The notes below the pieces were generated by a model. That model saw only the letters and a list, made by a program, of their open reading frames with translations. It did no database searches and was not told where the DNA came from. A DNA stretch of 64,000 nt from Alcanivorax profundi (lineage in GTDB: Bacteria; Pseudomonadota; Gammaproteobacteria; Pseudomonadales; Alcanivoracaceae), in assembly GCF_003597125.1 (NCBI RefSeq), contig NZ_QYYA01000001.1, forward strand, positions 1 to 64,000. The letters are read 5' to 3'. Positions 26,591 to 34,719 of this stretch are shown here, piece by piece (position 1 is the first letter of the stretch; each line of letters opens with the position of its first letter). A program made the translations under genes and the position numbers.

Positions 26591-27925
26591 ATGTTTCTGC
26601 CGTCCTTGCATCGTCGCGCTCTGTTGGCTGCGACTCTGGCTCTGGTCATCAGCGGTTGCGGTGGGGACAGTGACAGTACTGCGCCATCGCCGAACAGTGC
26701 GGCCCCTGCCGACACGGGCAGCACGGCCACCCCCAATACCCCGTCTGAGCCCGCTCCCCCGACGCCAACCTCCCGTGATGTGATTTTTGTGGGTAACAAC
26801 TGGGAAGGCATGATCGATGTGGTCGACCGGGACACCCATGAGCGGCTGGGGCGGATCAACGGGATTCCCGACAAGCAGGCCCGCGAGGCAGCCATCGTGC
26901 TGAACCCGGTGGACCTGGTGTTCTTTATCGCCATTCAGCAATTTATTGGCGAGGGGCATCACCAGTACGTGGATGACATGTATAGCTCCAACGATGGTCG
27001 CCTGCTGATTGTTTCCCGGCCCAGCTATGCCGATGTGGTGGCGCTGGACATTGCCAGTGGCGAGATCGAATGGCGCTTCGAGGTCGACGGCAATCGCTCC
27101 GATCACATGGCCATCTCCCCGGACGGCAAGCATGTGGCCGTGTCGGCCTCCACCGGTAATGTGGTGCATGTGCTCGACGTGCAGACCGGGGAAGAGATCG
27201 GCCGGTTTCCGTCAGGGAATTCGCCCCATGAGAATGTGTATTCCGAGGATGGAAAACGGATTTACCACGCCAGCATTGGTCATGTGTTTACCCCGCTGGA
27301 CCGTGATCCGCTGAAAAAGCTCAAGGGCGAGCGGGTATTTCAGGTGGTGGACGCCGAGACGTTCGAGATCCTGCGCAAGCTGGATATCAAGACCAAGCTG
27401 GAAGAGGCCGGGTATGCCGACCTGAGCCCGGCCGTGCGGCCCATGGCCCATACCCATGACGAGCGGTATTTCTACTTCCAGCTGTCATTTCTCCATGGCT
27501 TTATCGAGTACGACATGGAAGAGGACCGGATTACCCGCGTGGCGTCGCTCCCCAACCTGATCCCCGATACGCCGCAGGAAGTGTACGTCAACGACTCTGC
27601 CCATCACGGCATTGCGCTGAGCGCCGACAACACCACCCTGTGTGTGGCCGGCACCATGAGCGACTATGTGGCGCTGGTAAACCGGGAGACCTTCGAGTAC
27701 TCGCTCAAGACCGGTATTGGTGAAAAGCCCTACTGGGTCACCACCAGTGACGACGGCGAGCATTGCTACGTGTCCTGGAGTGGCACCGACCAGATGTCCA
27801 TTTTCCATTATGCCAGCGGGCAGGAAGTGGCCCGGGTCGATGTGGGAGACCACCCCCAGCGGATTCGTGAAGGGCGGGTGCCGATCGCCTGGGTCGAGGC
27901 CCAGGGCTCGCTCTTTCTGCCCTGA
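26591..27925 (+). CDS. Lipoprotein with YVTN-like beta-propeller repeats (paralogue 1)
   Basis: The 444-residue product has a lipoprotein signal (LALVISGC|GG) and a Ser/Thr/Pro/Ala-rich linker to about residue 60. It then shows a beta-propeller-like domain with repeats such as RDVIFVGNNWEGMIDVVD, SSNDGRLLIVSRPSYADVVALDIASG and AISPDGKHVAVSASTGNVVHVLDVQTG. The residue after the lipidated Cys is Gly, so outer-membrane sorting is likely. The neighbour 220 bp downstream is a close paralogue without the lipid anchor. Function is unknown; the propeller is of the YVTN/SMP-30-like kind often used for binding. GGGGAG precedes the start. Confidence 0.78.
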   Translation: MFLPSLHRRALLAATLALVISGCGGDSDSTAPSPNSAAPADTGSTATPNTPSEPAPPTPTSRDVIFVGNNWEGMIDVVDRDTHERLGRINGIPDKQAREAAIVLNPVDLVFFIAIQQFIGEGHHQYVDDMYSSNDGRLLIVSRPSYADVVALDIASGEIEWRFEVDGNRSDHMAISPDGKHVAVSASTGNVVHVLDVQTGEEIGRFPSGNSPHENVYSEDGKRIYHASIGHVFTPLDRDPLKKLKGERVFQVVDAETFEILRKLDIKTKLEEAGYADLSPAVRPMAHTHDERYFYFQLSFLHGFIEYDMEEDRITRVASLPNLIPDTPQEVYVNDSAHHGIALSADNTTLCVAGTMSDYVALVNRETFEYSLKTGIGEKPYWVTTSDDGEHCYVSWSGTDQMSIFHYASGQEVARVDVGDHPQRIREGRVPIAWVEAQGSLFLP

Positions 27926-27977
27926 GCCGGCGGGTTGTCCGGCCGCCATGACGGCGGCCTGGATGACGTAAGTCTTA

Positions 27978-28012
27978 GACGAAAGTGCCAGTTATGGACT
28001 GGCACTTTCGTC
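27978..28012 (+). terminator. Hairpin between the two propeller genes
   Basis: GACGAAAGTGCCAG and CTGGCACTTTCGTC form a perfect 14-bp stem with a short loop. Only GCTTT follows, so it is a weak intrinsic terminator or an mRNA-stabilising structure. Confidence 0.55.
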
Positions 28013-28147
28013 GCTTTAGTGATCCCTGTCCCGCTTGTGCTGCGGGCGCTCCCACATTCCTGGCCCTTGCCTTTTGAACCCTGCCGGCAAATACGTTTAC
28101 GGTTGTGCACTAATCACAACAACAACACCGTATAGGGAGACAAGGAC

Positions 28148-29449
28148 ATGTTGCTCACCTCACTCCGGCACTGTCGCCGCCACAGCGCCTTAACACTGAT
28201 AGTCATGGTTGCCTTTTTATTTCCCTTGCCGGCGTCGGCCAGCTGGTGGAACTGGTGGGACGATGAGGGTGACAACGGTGGCAGTGCGGCCAGCGGCGAA
28301 CGTGACGTGATCTTTGTGGGGAACAACTGGGAAGGCACCATCGATGTGATTGATGTGGCAAGCCACGAGCGGCTTGGTCGCATCAACGGGATCCCTGACA
28401 AGAACAAACGCATTGCCGAGATTTACCTGAATCCGGTGGAGTTGCTGTTCTTTCAGGCCATCAAGACCTTTATTGGTGAGGGGCATCACCAGTTTGTGGA
28501 TGACATGTACAGCAGCAACGATGGTCGACTGCTGATTGTGTCCCGCCCCAGTTTTGCGGACGTGGTAGCGCTGGACATTGCCAGCGGCAAGATCGCGTGG
28601 CGTTTTGAAGTGGAAGGGTATCGTTCTGACCACATGGCCATTTCACCGGATGGCCAGCAGGTGGCGGTATCCGCTTCTACGGGGAAGGTGGTGCATATTC
28701 TGGATGTGCAGACCGGCGAAGAGGTGGGCCAGTTCCCGTCAGGAAACTCGCCCCATGAGAACGTGTATTCCGATGATGGTGAGCGGCTTTATCATGCCAG
28801 CATTGGTCATGTGTTCCTGCCGCTCGACCGGGACCCCATCAAGCTCAAGGGCGAACGGGTCTTTCAGGTGGTGGATGCTCACACGCTGGAAATCCTCAAA
28901 AAGATCGACATGAAAGTGAAGCTGGAGGAAGCGGGGTACCCGGACCTCAGCCCAGCCGTTCGGCCCATGGCCCACACCCCGGATGAGCGCTATTTCTACT
29001 TCCAGCTCTCTTTCCTTCATGGCTTTATCGAATATGACATGCAGGACGATCGTATTACCCGTCTGGCAACCTTGCCCAATCTGGTCCCGGACATGCCCAT
29101 TGAGCGGTACCTGAACGACTCGGCCCATCATGGCATTGCCATGAATGATGCCGGCGATACGCTGTGTGTGGCGGGAACCATGAGTGATTATGTGGCCCTG
29201 GTAGATCGGCAAACGTTTGAATACCGCATCAAGACCGGGGTGGGGGAGAAGCCTTACTGGGTCACCACCAGCGCTGATGGCGAACATTGCTATATTTCCT
29301 GGAGCGGCACGGACCAGGTGTCGGTCTTTCACTATGCCAGTGGGCAGGAGGTCGCCCGGGTAGACGTTGGCGATCACCCGCAGCGGATTCGTGAGGGCAA
29401 GGTCCCGCAAAGCTGGGTGGACGATCAGGGCTCCTTGTTCCTGCCCTGA
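28148..29449 (+). CDS. Secreted YVTN-like beta-propeller protein (paralogue 2)
   Basis: 433 residues, colinear with the upstream lipoprotein from FVGNNWEG to the identical ending QGSLFLP. It has an ordinary signal peptide with probable cleavage in PLPASA|SWW and no lipobox cysteine, so it should be periplasmic or secreted. The two mature domains share long identical blocks, including SPAVRPMAH, RYFYFQLSFLHGFIEYDM and EKPYWVTTS, which indicates a tandem duplication followed by change of the export signal. A short Trp/Asp-rich segment (WWNWWDDEGD) replaces the Pro/Thr linker of paralogue 1. AGGGAG precedes the ATG. Confidence 0.78.
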   Translation: MLLTSLRHCRRHSALTLIVMVAFLFPLPASASWWNWWDDEGDNGGSAASGERDVIFVGNNWEGTIDVIDVASHERLGRINGIPDKNKRIAEIYLNPVELLFFQAIKTFIGEGHHQFVDDMYSSNDGRLLIVSRPSFADVVALDIASGKIAWRFEVEGYRSDHMAISPDGQQVAVSASTGKVVHILDVQTGEEVGQFPSGNSPHENVYSDDGERLYHASIGHVFLPLDRDPIKLKGERVFQVVDAHTLEILKKIDMKVKLEEAGYPDLSPAVRPMAHTPDERYFYFQLSFLHGFIEYDMQDDRITRLATLPNLVPDMPIERYLNDSAHHGIAMNDAGDTLCVAGTMSDYVALVDRQTFEYRIKTGVGEKPYWVTTSADGEHCYISWSGTDQVSVFHYASGQEVARVDVGDHPQRIREGKVPQSWVDDQGSLFLP

Positions 29450-29466
29450 TCCCTGCCATTCGCCCC

Positions 29467-29503
29467 CCGTCAGGGTCATGGCTGTGCAGCCTGACCCTGA
29501 CGG
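29467..29503 (+). terminator. Stem-loop after the second propeller gene
   Basis: CCGTCAGGGTCA and TGACCCTGACGG form a perfect 12-bp stem with a 13-nt loop, 17 nt after the stop codon. There is no T-run, so intrinsic termination is uncertain. Confidence 0.5.
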
Positions 29504-29626
29504 AGAAAATTGCGTTCTTTACGAGTTTTTCATTGTCAATTGTCCCCGCCCACACCACTATTCGCCCCTGATGGGGTAGGTGCTCCCGGTGCCTGCAATC
29601 TGGACCGCAAACTGGAGCAAAGAACC

Positions 29627-30010
29627 ATGCGAATTCTGCATACCATGCTGCGTGTGGGGGATGTGGATGCCTCGGTGGCTTTCTATACCGAAGTACTGGG
29701 CATGCACGAAATCCGCCGCAAGGATTACCCGGAAGGCCGTTTCACCAACGTCTTTGTCGGCTACCAGCCGGAGGCCGAGGGCCCGGTGCTGGAGCTCACC
29801 CATAACTGGGATCAGTCCCGCTATGATCTGGGAACCGGTTACGGCCATATCGCGCTGGCCGTGGATGACGTGTACGCTGCTTGTGAGCGTATTCGCGAGC
29901 GGGGCGGCAAGATTACCCGTGAACCCGGGCCCATGAAGCATGGCACCACGGTGCTGGCCTTCGTGGAAGACCCGGACGGTTACAAGATCGAATTGCTGGG
30001 ACGGGACTGA
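29627..30010 (+). CDS. gloA: Lactoylglutathione lyase (glyoxalase I)
   Basis: Isomerises the methylglyoxal-glutathione hemithioacetal to S-lactoylglutathione. The 127-residue protein has two VOC-type beta-alpha-beta-beta-beta modules. Metal ligands are visible as H5 ([10 protein letters not shown]), E in LELTHNW, H in GYGHIALAV and E in YKIELLG. The ATG at 29627 follows GGAGCAAAGAACC and gives the canonical [11 protein letters not shown] start; 39 upstream in-frame codons are leader. Its stop overlaps the ATG of the rimB-like gene (TGATG). Confidence 0.94.
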   Translation: MRILHTMLRVGDVDASVAFYTEVLGMHEIRRKDYPEGRFTNVFVGYQPEAEGPVLELTHNWDQSRYDLGTGYGHIALAVDDVYAACERIRERGGKITREPGPMKHGTTVLAFVEDPDGYKIELLGRD

Positions 30011-30444
30011 TGGGAAAAGTCACTGTGGGCTGGCGCGAGTGGGCCAGCCTGCCGGAACTGGGCATTGATGCCATCAAGATGAAGGTGGACACCGGGGCGC
30101 GAACCTCGGCCATACATGCGTTTGAAGTCGAATCCTTCAAGCGGGACGACACGGAATGGGTGCGCTTTTCCCTGCATCCCATTCAGGATCAGCCCCAGGT
30201 GACGGTGTGTGAAGCACCGGTACTGGACCGCCGGGTGGTGACGGATTCCGGTGGTCACAAGGAAGAGCGGCCGGTGATTCTCACCGAGATTGATCTTGGT
30301 GGGCGCCGTTGGCCCATCGAAATCACCCTGACGGACCGGGAAACCATGAAGTTCCGCATGTTACTGGGCCGTACCGCGATGACAGAAATCAGGGTCGAGC
30401 CCACAGAGTCTTTCCTGCTGGGCGGTGACAAGGACAGGCCGTAA
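30010..30444 (+). CDS. rimB: RimB-type retropepsin-like ATP-dependent zinc protease
   Basis: A 144-residue protein of the PF05618 (putative ATP-dependent zinc protease) family. The retropepsin-like catalytic motif is KVDTGARTSAIHA near residue 27, and LGGRRWPIEITLTDRETMKFRMLLGRTAM forms the conserved second half. In Pseudomonas, RimB belongs to the rimABK system that adjusts glutamate tails on ribosomal protein S6. Here it starts on the stop codon of gloA and lies 58 nt upstream of rimK, which supports that role. No rimA gene was recognised. Confidence 0.85.
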   Translation: MGKVTVGWREWASLPELGIDAIKMKVDTGARTSAIHAFEVESFKRDDTEWVRFSLHPIQDQPQVTVCEAPVLDRRVVTDSGGHKEERPVILTEIDLGGRRWPIEITLTDRETMKFRMLLGRTAMTEIRVEPTESFLLGGDKDRP

Positions 30445-30502
30445 CGGTCTGGCGTCTCACTGATCTCCTTAACTTAATACGTTTATTAACCAAAGTGCTG
30501 CC

Positions 30503-31411
30503 ATGAAAATTGCGATTCTTTCGAGAAACAAGCGACTCTATTCCACTCGCCGCCTGGTGGAAGCCGGCGAGGCGGCTGGTCACGAAATGCACGTGATCGA
30601 CACCTTGCGGTGCTACATGAGCATGGTGGCGCACAAACCGGAAATTCACTTCAAGGGCGAAGTGCTGGAAGGGTTTGATGCGGTGATTCCCCGTATCGGC
30701 GCGTCCATTACCCAATACGGTACGGCGGTGCTGCGCCAGTTTGAGATGATGGGCGTATTCCCGGTGAATGAGTCCGTGGCTATCTCCCGTTCCCGGGACA
30801 AGCTGCGTTCCTTGCAGCTGTTGTCGCGCAAAGGTGTGGGGTTGCCCATCACCGGCTTTGCCCACTCCCCGGATGATATTCCTGATCTGATCAACATGGT
30901 GCGTGGAGCACCGTTGGTGATCAAGATGCTGGAAGGTACCCAGGGCATTGGTGTGGTGCTGGCGGAAACCCGCAAGGCGGCAGAGTCAGTGATCGAAGCC
31001 TTTATGGGCTTGAACGTCTCGGTGATGGTGCAGGAATACATCAAGGAAGCCGGTGGTGCCGACATTCGCTGTTTTGTGGTGGGCGGCAAGGTGATCGCGG
31101 CAATGAAACGCCAGGCGGCACCGGGTGAGTTCCGTTCCAATCTGCATCGCGGAGGCAGTGCCAGCCTGATCCGCATAACCCCGGAAGAGCGGGCCACGGC
31201 GGTGCGTGCTGCCAAGATCATGGGGCTGAATGTGGCGGGGGTGGATATCCTGCGCTCGAACCACGGCCCGGTGGTGATGGAAGTGAACTCCTCGCCGGGG
31301 CTGGAGGGTATCGAAACCGCTACCAACAAAGATGTGGCGGGCATGATCATTCAGTTCATCGAAAAAGATGCGCGTCCCTATCGCACCCAGACCAAAGGCG
31401 CGAAGGGATAA
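30503..31411 (+). CDS. rimK: Ribosomal protein S6 glutamate ligase
   Basis: An ATP-grasp ligase of 302 aa that adds glutamates to the C-terminus of ribosomal protein S6. The N-terminal preATP-grasp part begins [21 protein letters not shown]. The ATP-grasp core contains [13 protein letters not shown], the [20 protein letters not shown] block and the metal-binding [14 protein letters not shown]. All key segments are present. In Pseudomonas RimK activity is reported to respond to cyclic di-GMP. It forms an operon with rimB and the downstream AstE-like gene, although a degenerate palindromic repeat arm separates the latter. Confidence 0.94.
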   Translation: MKIAILSRNKRLYSTRRLVEAGEAAGHEMHVIDTLRCYMSMVAHKPEIHFKGEVLEGFDAVIPRIGASITQYGTAVLRQFEMMGVFPVNESVAISRSRDKLRSLQLLSRKGVGLPITGFAHSPDDIPDLINMVRGAPLVIKMLEGTQGIGVVLAETRKAAESVIEAFMGLNVSVMVQEYIKEAGGADIRCFVVGGKVIAAMKRQAAPGEFRSNLHRGGSASLIRITPEERATAVRAAKIMGLNVAGVDILRSNHGPVVMEVNSSPGLEGIETATNKDVAGMIIQFIEKDARPYRTQTKGAKG

Positions 31412-31426
31412 CAACGGGAATTCACC

Positions 31427-31459
31427 GTTAGTAGTGAATCGTTGATAGCGAAAAACCGC
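31427..31459 (+). repeat. Degenerate solo arm of the GTTAACAG palindromic element
   Basis: A 33-bp segment (GTTAGTAGTGAATC... ending GCGAAAAACCGC) aligns with the left arm and flank of copy A with about six mismatches. No matching right arm was seen. It lies 16 nt after the rimK stop codon, the position typical of the family. Confidence 0.6.
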
Positions 31460-31520
31460 CCGGCGTGAAAGTTGGCTGCGCTGGCTGAAGATGATGAGAG
31501 TTTGTTGTCTCGGGTGAAGA

Positions 31521-32579
31521 ATGAAAAATCCAAAAGAACCGAAAAACACGCCTTTTGAAATTGATGGCATTACTGTGCAGCCAGGCACTCGGGCCAAGGT
31601 GGAATTGCCGCTGGCACAACTTTACACCCAGACGCCGCTTAACGTGCCGATCCATGTTGTTCATGGCCGCAAGCCCGGTCCGGTACTGATGGTCAGTGCA
31701 GCAATTCATGGGGACGAGCTGAATGGGGTGGAGATTATCCGCCGCTTGCTGCGTCACTCTGCCCTGAAAAGCATCAATGGCACCCTGTTGGCGGTGCCGG
31801 TGGTGAATGTATTCGGCTTTATTCACAAGACCCGTTATCTGCCAGACCGTCGCGACCTGAACCGCTGCTTCCCCGGCTCTGAAACCGGCAGCCTGGGGGC
31901 GCGTATGGCCTGGCAGTTCAAGAGCCAGGTGCTGGATCGTGCCACCCACGCAGTGGATCTGCACACCGGCGCCATTCACCGCGCTAACCTGCCGCAGATT
32001 CGGGCGGACCTGTCCAACGATGACACCGCAGCCATGGCCAATGCCTTTGGTGTGCCGGTGGTGATCAACTCGGTATTGGGTGAGGGCACCCTGCGTGAAG
32101 TGGCCGAAGCCCAGGGCATCCCTGTTATCACCTACGAGGCCGGTGAAGCCCTGCGCTTTGATGAGGCCAGCATTCGTGCCGGGGTGAAAGGCGTGCTCAA
32201 CATCATGCAGCACCTGGGCATGACCGGCATCCGCCGCACCAAACCCCCCGCCGAGCCCTACATCGCCCGCTCCTCCAGCTGGGTGCGTGCCGAGCGCGAC
32301 GGCGTCTTCCTGTCCCTGGTGGCACTGGGTGCCTGGATCAAGAAAGGCGATCTCATCGGTCGAATCTCCAGCCCCTTCGGTGGCGATGATGTCTCCATCC
32401 ACGCCCCCGCCGCCGGCATCCTGGTTGGCCGCAACAACCTGCCGCTGGTGAATGAAGGCGAAGCCCTCTACCACATCGCCCGCTTCGAGGAAGTCAGCGA
32501 AGTGGCCCAGTCCCTGGAAGTGTTTACCTCGGATATCGAAAAAGGCCCGACCCTGGCCGGTGAGCCTCCCATCGTCTGA
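31521..32579 (+). CDS. Succinylglutamate desuccinylase/aspartoacylase family hydrolase
   Basis: A 352-residue M14-type zinc carboxypeptidase-fold protein. The zinc ligands are in HGDELNG (His and Glu) and DLHTGAIHRANLPQIR (His); the catalytic glutamate is probably in ITYEAGEALRFDE. The C-terminal 90 residues form a beta-rich, biotinyl/lipoyl-like region (LVALGAWIKKGDLIGRISSPFGGDDVSIHAPAAG). Genes of this family commonly sit beside rimK, and a role in removing or processing glutamyl residues is an inference. It is not the AstE of an arginine-succinylation operon, since no ast genes adjoin it. Confidence 0.85.
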   Translation: MKNPKEPKNTPFEIDGITVQPGTRAKVELPLAQLYTQTPLNVPIHVVHGRKPGPVLMVSAAIHGDELNGVEIIRRLLRHSALKSINGTLLAVPVVNVFGFIHKTRYLPDRRDLNRCFPGSETGSLGARMAWQFKSQVLDRATHAVDLHTGAIHRANLPQIRADLSNDDTAAMANAFGVPVVINSVLGEGTLREVAEAQGIPVITYEAGEALRFDEASIRAGVKGVLNIMQHLGMTGIRRTKPPAEPYIARSSSWVRAERDGVFLSLVALGAWIKKGDLIGRISSPFGGDDVSIHAPAAGILVGRNNLPLVNEGEALYHIARFEEVSEVAQSLEVFTSDIEKGPTLAGEPPIV

Positions 32580-32715
32580 TTCCTTTTAACTGAGTAGACC
32601 CATCAATTGGTTACCGGGTTGGGGGTGCGCACAAATTGCCCGCCAGCAGTGGGGTAGCGCTAGAAGCTGTCTGTTTGGGTTTATGTGTGTTCCCCATATG
32701 CTTTGAATTTACGAG

Positions 32716-32931
32716 ATGGATAGGGAGCAACCGAGAGCGCTAATACGAATTCTACTTGCTAAGTCATCTGGTGATATCGACCGAGACGATGCCGCCCTAT
32801 CATTAGCAAATTATGAAGGTAGTGAAGTGCTAGAGGCTCTCATGCAGATTGTTAATGATCCTGACGAAGATGCTGACCTTAAAGAAACATGCTGGGACGC
32901 GATTTATCATATTCGTGTCAAGACGCAATAA
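32716..32931 (+). CDS. Small HEAT-repeat-like protein, function unknown
   Basis: A 71-residue acidic protein. Its residues 18-65 (DIDRDDAALSLANYEG, EVLEALMQIVNDPDED, LKETCWDAIYHI) have the helix-turn-helix spacing of one or two HEAT/armadillo-like repeats. The start ATG at 32716 has only a weak GAG ribosome site. Base composition is more AT-rich than the flanking genes, suggesting later acquisition. The position between the hydrolase and sat, with its own flanking gaps, gives no functional clue; small HEAT-like proteins can be immunity proteins, but no toxin is adjacent. Confidence 0.55.
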   Translation: MDREQPRALIRILLAKSSGDIDRDDAALSLANYEGSEVLEALMQIVNDPDEDADLKETCWDAIYHIRVKTQ

Positions 32932-33163
32932 TCATCAAAGAGCCTCGTCATCGGGCAACTCACAATATGGGATATCGCTTACAAAAAGGCAGACTTTGAT
33001 GGCTGGCTGTTCTTTTGGTCAGTGTTGTTGTTCTTAATACGCGTCCTCTTATGTCTTTCTGTGCTTTCCTTATTTCTCTTTGTCGGGCCGACCTGAGGCT
33101 TATCCTTTGCTATACTCCGCCGCGAAATGGACACCTTGTTGATAGAGCCTTTGGAGTGAATAG

Positions 33164-34369
33164 ATGGTCGCTTTGGTCAAGCCGCATGGCGCGGACGCAC
33201 TAACCCCCCTGTACGTTGCGGATGAAGCTGCACGCGTTGCTTTGCAGAAGGAAGCCGAGTCTCTGCCTTCTGTGGTGATCAGTTCTGCCGCTGCCGCCAA
33301 TGCGGTGATGATGGGCGCTGGCTATTTCACCCCGCTGACCGGTTACATGAACAAGGCGGACATGCTGTCGGTGGCGGAAAACCTGACCACTGCCAATGGC
33401 CTGTTCTGGCCGGTGCCGATCGTCAATATGCTGAAAGACGTGAGCGCCATCAAAGACGCCAAGCGCATTGCCCTGCGTGACCCCAATGTGGATGGCCAGC
33501 CGGTCATCGCGGTGATGGACGTGGCGGCCATTGAAGAAGCCACCGATGCCGAGCTGGAAGCGGTCGCCGAGCAGGTGTTTGCCACCACCGACAAGCAACA
33601 CCCGGGCGTGGCCAACTTCCTCGCGGCTGGTAACTTCATCGTGTCCGGTGACATCCAGGTACTGAGCTACTCTTACTTTGCCGACGACTTCCCGGATACC
33701 TTCCGCACTGCGGTGTCCATCCGCAACGAATTCGTTGAGCGTGGCTGGAACAATGTGGTGGCGTTCCAGACACGTAACCCCATGCACCGTGCCCACGAAG
33801 AACTGTGCCGCATGGCCCAGGAAGCCCTGAATGCTGACGGCATCCTGATTCACATGCTGCTGGGCAAGCTGAAGGCTGGTGATATTCCGGCTGACGTGCG
33901 TGATGCCTCCATCCGCAAGATGGTGGAAGTGTACTTCCCGCCCAACACCGTGATGATCACCGGTTACGGCTTCGACATGCTGTATGCCGGGCCCCGCGAG
34001 GCGGTACTGCACGCGGTATTCCGTCAGAACTGTGGTTGCAGTCACCTGATCGTTGGCCGTGACCATGCGGGTGTGGGTGATTACTACGGGGCTTTCGACG
34101 CCCAGACCATCTTCCAGGACAAGGTGCCGGCGGGTGCGCTGGAGATCAAGATCTTCGAAGCCGATCACACTGCTTACTCCAAGAAGCTGGATCGCGTGGT
34201 GATGATGCGTGATGTGCCGGATCACACCAAGGACGACTTCGTGCTGCTGTCCGGTACCAAGGTGCGTGAGATGCTGGGTCAGGGCATTGCCCCGCCGCCG
34301 GAATTCTCCCGCCCGGAAGTGGCGCAGATCCTGATGGATTACTACCAGGCGCTGGATGCCGGTAAATAA
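33164..34369 (+). CDS. sat: Sulfate adenylyltransferase (ATP sulfurylase, homo-oligomeric type)
   Basis: Forms adenosine phosphosulfate from ATP and sulfate. The 401-residue protein is of the Sat/PUA-domain type rather than the CysDN heterodimer. The active-site motif QTRNPMHRAH starts near residue 202 and the second motif GRDHAGVGDYYG lies near 299. An N-terminal PUA-like part includes GYFTPLTGYMN. GGAG lies 8 nt before the ATG. An intrinsic terminator follows, so the gene is monocistronic. No cysC or apr genes adjoin it. Confidence 0.95.
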   Translation: MVALVKPHGADALTPLYVADEAARVALQKEAESLPSVVISSAAAANAVMMGAGYFTPLTGYMNKADMLSVAENLTTANGLFWPVPIVNMLKDVSAIKDAKRIALRDPNVDGQPVIAVMDVAAIEEATDAELEAVAEQVFATTDKQHPGVANFLAAGNFIVSGDIQVLSYSYFADDFPDTFRTAVSIRNEFVERGWNNVVAFQTRNPMHRAHEELCRMAQEALNADGILIHMLLGKLKAGDIPADVRDASIRKMVEVYFPPNTVMITGYGFDMLYAGPREAVLHAVFRQNCGCSHLIVGRDHAGVGDYYGAFDAQTIFQDKVPAGALEIKIFEADHTAYSKKLDRVVMMRDVPDHTKDDFVLLSGTKVREMLGQGIAPPPEFSRPEVAQILMDYYQALDAGK

Positions 34370-34402
34370 TTTTCCTGGTACGGGTTCCGTTCAAGGTTCA
34401 AG

Positions 34403-34429
34403 AAAAGCCTCTGCATAGAGGCTTTTTTT
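34403..34429 (+). terminator. Rho-independent terminator after sat
   Basis: AGCCTCT and AGAGGCT form a 7-bp stem with a 3-nt loop, preceded by AAAA and followed by seven T residues. Confidence 0.88.
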
Positions 34430-34719
34430 GTTTTGGCAGGCATGGGCGAGACAGGGATTGAACGCGCTGGCGTTGCTACCCGTTTCCCTCTCTGCTTCCC
34501 GACACCGTTTTCCTTTTTTGATTGCTACTTCACTACCCAACCGTGACAGGGTTGTCGCTTTCACGCAAAAAGCACGCGTAACTCACTGAAAATTCACGCT
34601 TTTCTTCACTCTTGATTGACCTGTTTCGTTCTCCAATGCGGATGACCCTAACGGTCATCCCGGTTGGTGCCGGGGGGATTGCCACCGAGACGGTGGAATG
34701 ATCAAGAGGAGCAAAAAAA
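34430..34719. other. Intergenic region upstream of the DUF4397 lipoprotein gene
   Basis: No gene recognised. A perfect 8-bp stem GGATGACC/GGTCATCC at 34640-34660 lies about 60 nt before the start codon and may be an operator or a 5' UTR structure. The rest is AT-rich and presumably holds the promoter. Confidence 0.4.
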
